9,028 bases of DNA from Polaromonas sp. UBA5171 (GTDB lineage Bacteria > Pseudomonadota > Gammaproteobacteria > Burkholderiales > Burkholderiaceae_C), in assembly GCA_002413395.1 (NCBI GenBank), contig DHWX01000127.1:1-9028 (forward strand), read 5' to 3'. Position 1 is the stretch's first letter. Every line of letters begins with the position of its first letter. This document shows positions 6,528 to 9,028 of the stretch, one piece after another. The notes below the pieces were generated by a model. That model saw only the letters and a program-made list of their open reading frames with translations. It made no database searches and was not told where the DNA came from. The position numbers and the translations under genes are program-made.

Positions 6528-7553
6528 ATGACTCAAACCAAAAAAATCACCCTGCACGACATGACGCTGCGCGACGGCATGCACCCCAAGCGCCACCTGA
6601 TGACGCTGGACCAGATGAAAACCATCGCCTGCGGGCTTGATGCGGCGGGCATTCCATTGATCGAAGTCACCCACGGCGACGGTTTGGGTGGCTCGTCGGT
6701 TAATTACGGCTTTCCGGCACACACCGACGAGGAATACCTGGGCGCGGTGATCCCGCTGATGAAGCAGGCCAAGGTCTCGGCGCTGCTGATTCCGGGCATC
6801 GGAACCGTCGATCATTTGCTGATGGCCAAGGACCTCGGCGTCAACACCATCCGCGTCGCCACGCATTGCACCGAGGCGGATGTGTCAGAGCAGCACATCA
6901 CCAAGGCCCGTGCACTGGGTATGGACACCGTGGGCTTTTTGATGATGGCGCATATGGCCAGCGCCGACAAGTTGGTCAGCCAGGCATTGCTGATGCAAGG
7001 CTACGGCGCCAACTGCATCTATGTGACCGACTCTGCCGGTCACATGCTGCCCAAGGACGTGCAAGAAAAGCTCACTGCCGTACGCCAAGCGCTGAAACCC
7101 GAGACTGAACTGGGCTTTCATGGTCACCACAACCTGGCCATGGGCGTGGCCAACTCGCTGGCTGCGATTGAAGTCGGTGCCAACCGCATTGATGCGGCGG
7201 CGGCCGGGCTGGGTGCCGGAGCTGGCAACACACCGATGGAAGTGCTGGTGTCGGTGCTGGACCTGATGGGCATCGCCACCGGGGTGGATGTGTACAAGAT
7301 TCAGGACGTGGCCGAAGACCTGGTCGTGCCGATCATGGACTTCCCGATCCGCATTGACCGCGACGCGCTCACGCTGGGCTACGCGGGCGTGTATGGCTCG
7401 TTTCTGCTGTTTGCCAAACGCGCCGAGAAGAAATACGGCGTGTCAGCCCGCGACATTCTGGTGGAAATGGGCCGCCGCGGCATGGTTGGTGGTCAGGAAG
7501 ACATGATTGAAGACACCGCCATGACGCTGGCCCGTGAACGCGCCAAGGCTTAA
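6528..7553 (+). CDS. dmpG: 4-hydroxy-2-oxovalerate aldolase, DmpG/MhpE-like
   Basis: A 341-residue enzyme that cleaves 4-hydroxy-2-oxovalerate to pyruvate and acetaldehyde. The N-terminal TIM barrel carries R15, D16 and H19 in HDMTLRDGMHPKRH (catalytic arginine, metal ligand and catalytic histidine), and the other metal ligands H198 and H200 lie in LGFHGHHNLAMG. The C-terminal communication domain, which contacts DmpF, includes GYAGVYGSFLLFAKRAEKKY, with the family's active-site tyrosine at about residue 289. Length is normal for the family (about 340-350). GGAG at 6517-6520 lies 7 bases before the ATG, and the start is 20 bases after the dmpF stop. In characterised enzymes acetaldehyde passes through a tunnel from this subunit to DmpF, so the frameshift in dmpF matters directly here. 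Intact. Confidence 0.95.
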   Translation: MTQTKKITLHDMTLRDGMHPKRHLMTLDQMKTIACGLDAAGIPLIEVTHGDGLGGSSVNYGFPAHTDEEYLGAVIPLMKQAKVSALLIPGIGTVDHLLMAKDLGVNTIRVATHCTEADVSEQHITKARALGMDTVGFLMMAHMASADKLVSQALLMQGYGANCIYVTDSAGHMLPKDVQEKLTAVRQALKPETELGFHGHHNLAMGVANSLAAIEVGANRIDAAAAGLGAGAGNTPMEVLVSVLDLMGIATGVDVYKIQDVAEDLVVPIMDFPIRIDRDALTLGYAGVYGSFLLFAKRAEKKYGVSARDILVEMGRRGMVGGQEDMIEDTAMTLARERAKA

Positions 7554-7565
7554 TTTAGGAATCCT

Positions 7566-8354
7566 ATGAAACTCGATATTCAAACCATCAACGCCCTGGC
7601 CGACCGTCTGGAAGGTTGCCAACTGAAACAGCAGGACACCACCAAGATCACCGACGACCATCCCGAGATGGATTGGGACGACGCCTATGCCATTCAGGAT
7701 GAAATCCGTCACCGCAAGGTAGCACGAGGCCTACGCGTCATTGGCCTCAAAGCCGGTTTGACCTCGCACGCCAAGATGAAGCAGATGGGCGTCACCACTC
7801 CGGTGTTTGGCTTCATGACCGAAGACTATGCCGTGCCGGACGGCGGTGAATGCAAGCTCAGCGAGCTGATTCACCCCAAGGTTGAGCCCGAAATCGCCTT
7901 TGTCACCAAGACCGAGCTGCGCGGCCCCGGCTGCCACATCGGCACCGTATTGGCCGCCACTGACTTTGTCATGCCCGGCATTGAAGTCATTGACAGTCGT
8001 TACCGCGACTTCAAGTTCGATCTGAAAAGTGTCGTGGCTGACAACACTGCGGCGGCCCGTTTTGTTGTCGGTGGTCAACCGATGGATGTGTCGGGCGTGG
8101 ATTTGCGCACGGTGGGCATCGTGCTGGAGAAAAACGGTTCGCCGGTGGCCTTTGGTGCAGGTGCTGCCGTCTTGGGCCACCCGGCCGCCGCCATTGCCAT
8201 GTTGGCCAACCACCTCGCTGAACGCGGTGAGTGCATTCCGGCTGGCACGCTGATTCTGTCGGGCGGCATCACCGAAGCCGTGTCGGTGCAAGCGGGCGAC
8301 AACGTGACCCTGCGCGTGCAGGGCATGGGCAGCACCAGCATGCGCTTCATTTAA
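7566..8354 (+). CDS. dmpH: 2-oxo-3-hexenedioate (4-oxalocrotonate) decarboxylase, DmpH-like
   Basis: A 262-residue member of the hydratase/decarboxylase family. It decarboxylates 2-oxo-3-hexenedioate to the 2-hydroxypenta-2,4-dienoate used by DmpE. It resembles Pseudomonas DmpH more than DmpE along its length: DDHPEMDWDDAYAIQDEIR, GLKAGLTSHAKMKQMGVTTP, YAVPDGGECKLSELIHPK, GPGCH, EVIDSRYRDFKFDLKSVVAD and LRTVGIVLEKNG. The likely metal ligands are E107, E109 and E140. AGGA at 7557-7560 sits 5 bases before the ATG, and the gene starts 12 bases after dmpG. It is the last gene of the operon; no clear terminator hairpin with a T-run follows. The oxalocrotonate branch normally also needs a semialdehyde dehydrogenase (DmpC) and a tautomerase (DmpI), neither of which is in the window. 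Intact. Confidence 0.92.
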   Translation: MKLDIQTINALADRLEGCQLKQQDTTKITDDHPEMDWDDAYAIQDEIRHRKVARGLRVIGLKAGLTSHAKMKQMGVTTPVFGFMTEDYAVPDGGECKLSELIHPKVEPEIAFVTKTELRGPGCHIGTVLAATDFVMPGIEVIDSRYRDFKFDLKSVVADNTAAARFVVGGQPMDVSGVDLRTVGIVLEKNGSPVAFGAGAAVLGHPAAAIAMLANHLAERGECIPAGTLILSGGITEAVSVQAGDNVTLRVQGMGSTSMRFI

Positions 8355-8446
8355 GGCTGTGTCGTGTTGCCGGCTAACGAACGTGTTTCTGGTGGGAGCG
8401 AAGCCGGTTCCTCAGGCTGGACGGATTGGTCCTGCCAAAGCATAAA

Positions 8447-8553
8447 ACTGGTCGGCAAACGACATCTTTCTGACCGCCAAGCGCGACAAGGCCGCAGCCA
8501 TGCGCTTCTTTGCCAAAGTCATGCAAACCAGCGGTGTTCCTGCGAAGGTCACC
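8447..8553 (+). mobile_element. Internal fragment of a second transposase gene (IS6-like)
   Basis: The frame through 8471-8553 reads FLTAKRDKAAAMRFFAKVMQ followed by TSGVPAKVT, the part of an IS6-type transposase that follows the first catalytic aspartate (commonly DFLLTAKRDKAAAMRFF in relatives). Just upstream, LVGK in another frame fits the same protein, so a small frameshift lies near 8455-8470. There is no start, no catalytic triad and no terminal repeat. The wording differs from the complete transposase at 1115-1834, so it comes from a different element. Homology ends at about 8553, where the HsdR fragment begins on the opposite strand. Confidence 0.65.
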
Positions 8554-8788
8554 TCGGGATTCATGATGAGTTCAGAGAATTCTTCGTTATCATCAATCAG
8601 AAATTCTTCAGCTGAAAGAGTCTCATCAGCCAGATGTTTAACCTGCTTACCAGTCATGGTTCCTGAAAACGCAATCAGAGATCGAATGCCGGCGTGCTCT
8701 GGATGTTTCGCGATGTACGCATCGAAACCCTTCTTGTAGCGAATGACAGCAGCACGCGAGCTCGTGACGACCATAAGCGCGTCAGGCC
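8553..8788 (-). pseudogene. hsdR: Fragment of a type I restriction enzyme R subunit (HsdR)
   Basis: On the minus strand, from about 8788 down to 8553, the frame reads DALMVVTSSRAAVIRYKKGF, then HPEHAGIRSLIAFSGTMTGK, ADETLSAEEFLIDDNEEF and SELIMNPE. This matches the helicase part of HsdR, the ATP-driven translocation and cleavage subunit of type I restriction systems, in the stretch before the conserved ...NKFQTGFDQP motif. About 75 of roughly 1000 residues remain. The frame continues past 8553 only over the transposase scrap, where the protein no longer resembles HsdR. No HsdM or HsdS is present. It is a dead remnant. Confidence 0.75.
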
Positions 8789-8842
8789 GAAGGCTTTAAC
8801 TCGGGGAGCGGTGGGCAAGTCACGCACCGCGTAGCGGCTGTA

Positions 8843-8859
8843 CACAGGCTTGTCCTGTG
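8843..8859. repeat. Short perfect inverted repeat
   Basis: CACAGG (8843-8848) and CCTGTG (8854-8859) form a 6-bp stem around the 5-base loop CTTGT. No T-run follows on either strand, so it is not a typical terminator, and a stem this short could occur by chance. Confidence 0.4.
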
Positions 8860-8905
8860 GGCAGGTGCCTTGTCCACGGCGGGCGCGCTATCTGATCTGC
8901 TGGAA

Positions 8906-8934
8906 AATATGTGTGGCGGACTAAAAACTGTCAA
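8906..8934 (-). promoter_or_regulatory. Candidate leftward sigma-70 promoter
   Basis: Read on the minus strand there is a perfect -35 hexamer TTGACA (8929-8934), a 17-base spacer and CATATT (8906-8911), which matches the -10 consensus at four of six positions. It would transcribe leftward through the HsdR remnant toward the end of the dmp operon. It lies in an A/T-rich patch. No intact gene follows it, so it may be the leftover promoter of a lost gene or a chance match. Confidence 0.35.
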
Positions 8935-9028
8935 AAACTACCCACAGATTCCCCCAACGAGCCCAAATCCAAACTGTATTTGGCTTCGTATGGAGCCCCT
9001 GTAACTACACTAGTACATCAACACGCTA

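Larger units (their letters stand above)
8355..9028. other. Fragment-rich region without an intact gene
   Basis: No complete gene was found here. From 8355 to about 8446 nothing is recognisable. Then come a + strand transposase scrap (about 8447-8553), a minus-strand HsdR scrap (about 8553-8788) and unassigned DNA to the edge. The last 130 bases are richer in A and T. Abrupt changes of homology and strand indicate repeated insertion and deletion next to the catabolic operon. Confidence 0.7.

Noticed and set aside
7731..8291. Minus-strand open frame (186 codons) opposite dmpH
   Set aside because: Histidine-rich, low-complexity translation typical of an antisense shadow; no start context and no family resemblance.
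8364..8615. 83-codon + strand open frame after dmpH
   Set aside because: It runs across unrelated fragments in a frame that matches neither the transposase nor the HsdR scrap; no domain or ribosome binding site.
8936..8950. ACTACCCACAG considered as a DnaA box or plasmid origin element
   Set aside because: It differs from the DnaA consensus at two or more positions, there are no iterons and no replication gene is in view.
8963..8983. Inverted repeat CCAAAT/ATTTGG near the right edge, considered as an operator or transposon end
   Set aside because: Only six bases per arm with a 9-base spacer and no supporting gene or partner end in the window.

Overview
The window reads as a stretch of proteobacterial accessory DNA, most likely betaproteobacterial (Burkholderiales/Comamonadaceae-like). 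That assignment is inferred from moderately high GC and from the close resemblance of the enzymes to aromatic-degradation proteins known from that group and from Pseudomonas. Nothing in the window fixes the species or says whether it is chromosome or plasmid.

Layout, left to right, almost all on the + strand. (1) An intact LysR-type regulator (131-1039), preceded by a perfect 8-bp dyad. (2) A complete IS6-family insertion sequence of about 834 bp (1066-1899) with 14-bp terminal inverted repeats, an intact DDE transposase and no visible target duplication. (3) A tightly packed catabolic gene run (1942-8354): an HpaI-type class II aldolase; a remnant of an IlvD/Edd-family dehydratase truncated at both ends; DmpE-like 2-hydroxypenta-2,4-dienoate hydratase; a monooxygenase-fold (ABM-like) protein with two membrane helices, split by a frameshift; a short-chain dehydrogenase; a frameshifted DmpF-like acylating acetaldehyde dehydrogenase; DmpG-like 4-hydroxy-2-oxovalerate aldolase; and DmpH-like 4-oxalocrotonate decarboxylase. 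(4) A right-hand scrap zone (8355-9028) with no intact gene. It holds a piece of a second transposase gene fused head-on to a piece of a type I restriction HsdR gene, then unassigned DNA with a candidate leftward promoter.

Together the catabolic genes describe the lower half of catechol meta-cleavage. DmpH decarboxylates 2-oxo-3-hexenedioate, DmpE hydrates the resulting dienol to 4-hydroxy-2-oxovalerate, DmpG cleaves that to pyruvate and acetaldehyde, and DmpF converts the acetaldehyde to acetyl-CoA. The ring-cleavage dioxygenase, the semialdehyde dehydrogenase or hydrolase, and the tautomerase are not here. With the dehydratase broken and two other genes frameshifted, the cluster looks either partly decayed or affected by single-base sequence errors. 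The IS6 element sits between the regulator and the operon, where the operon's promoter would be expected.

No clearly new system was found. The points most worth a second look are the membrane-anchored monooxygenase-fold protein placed with a dehydrogenase inside a dmp-type operon, the IS6-mediated junction with outward -35-like hexamers, and the nested fragments at the right edge.
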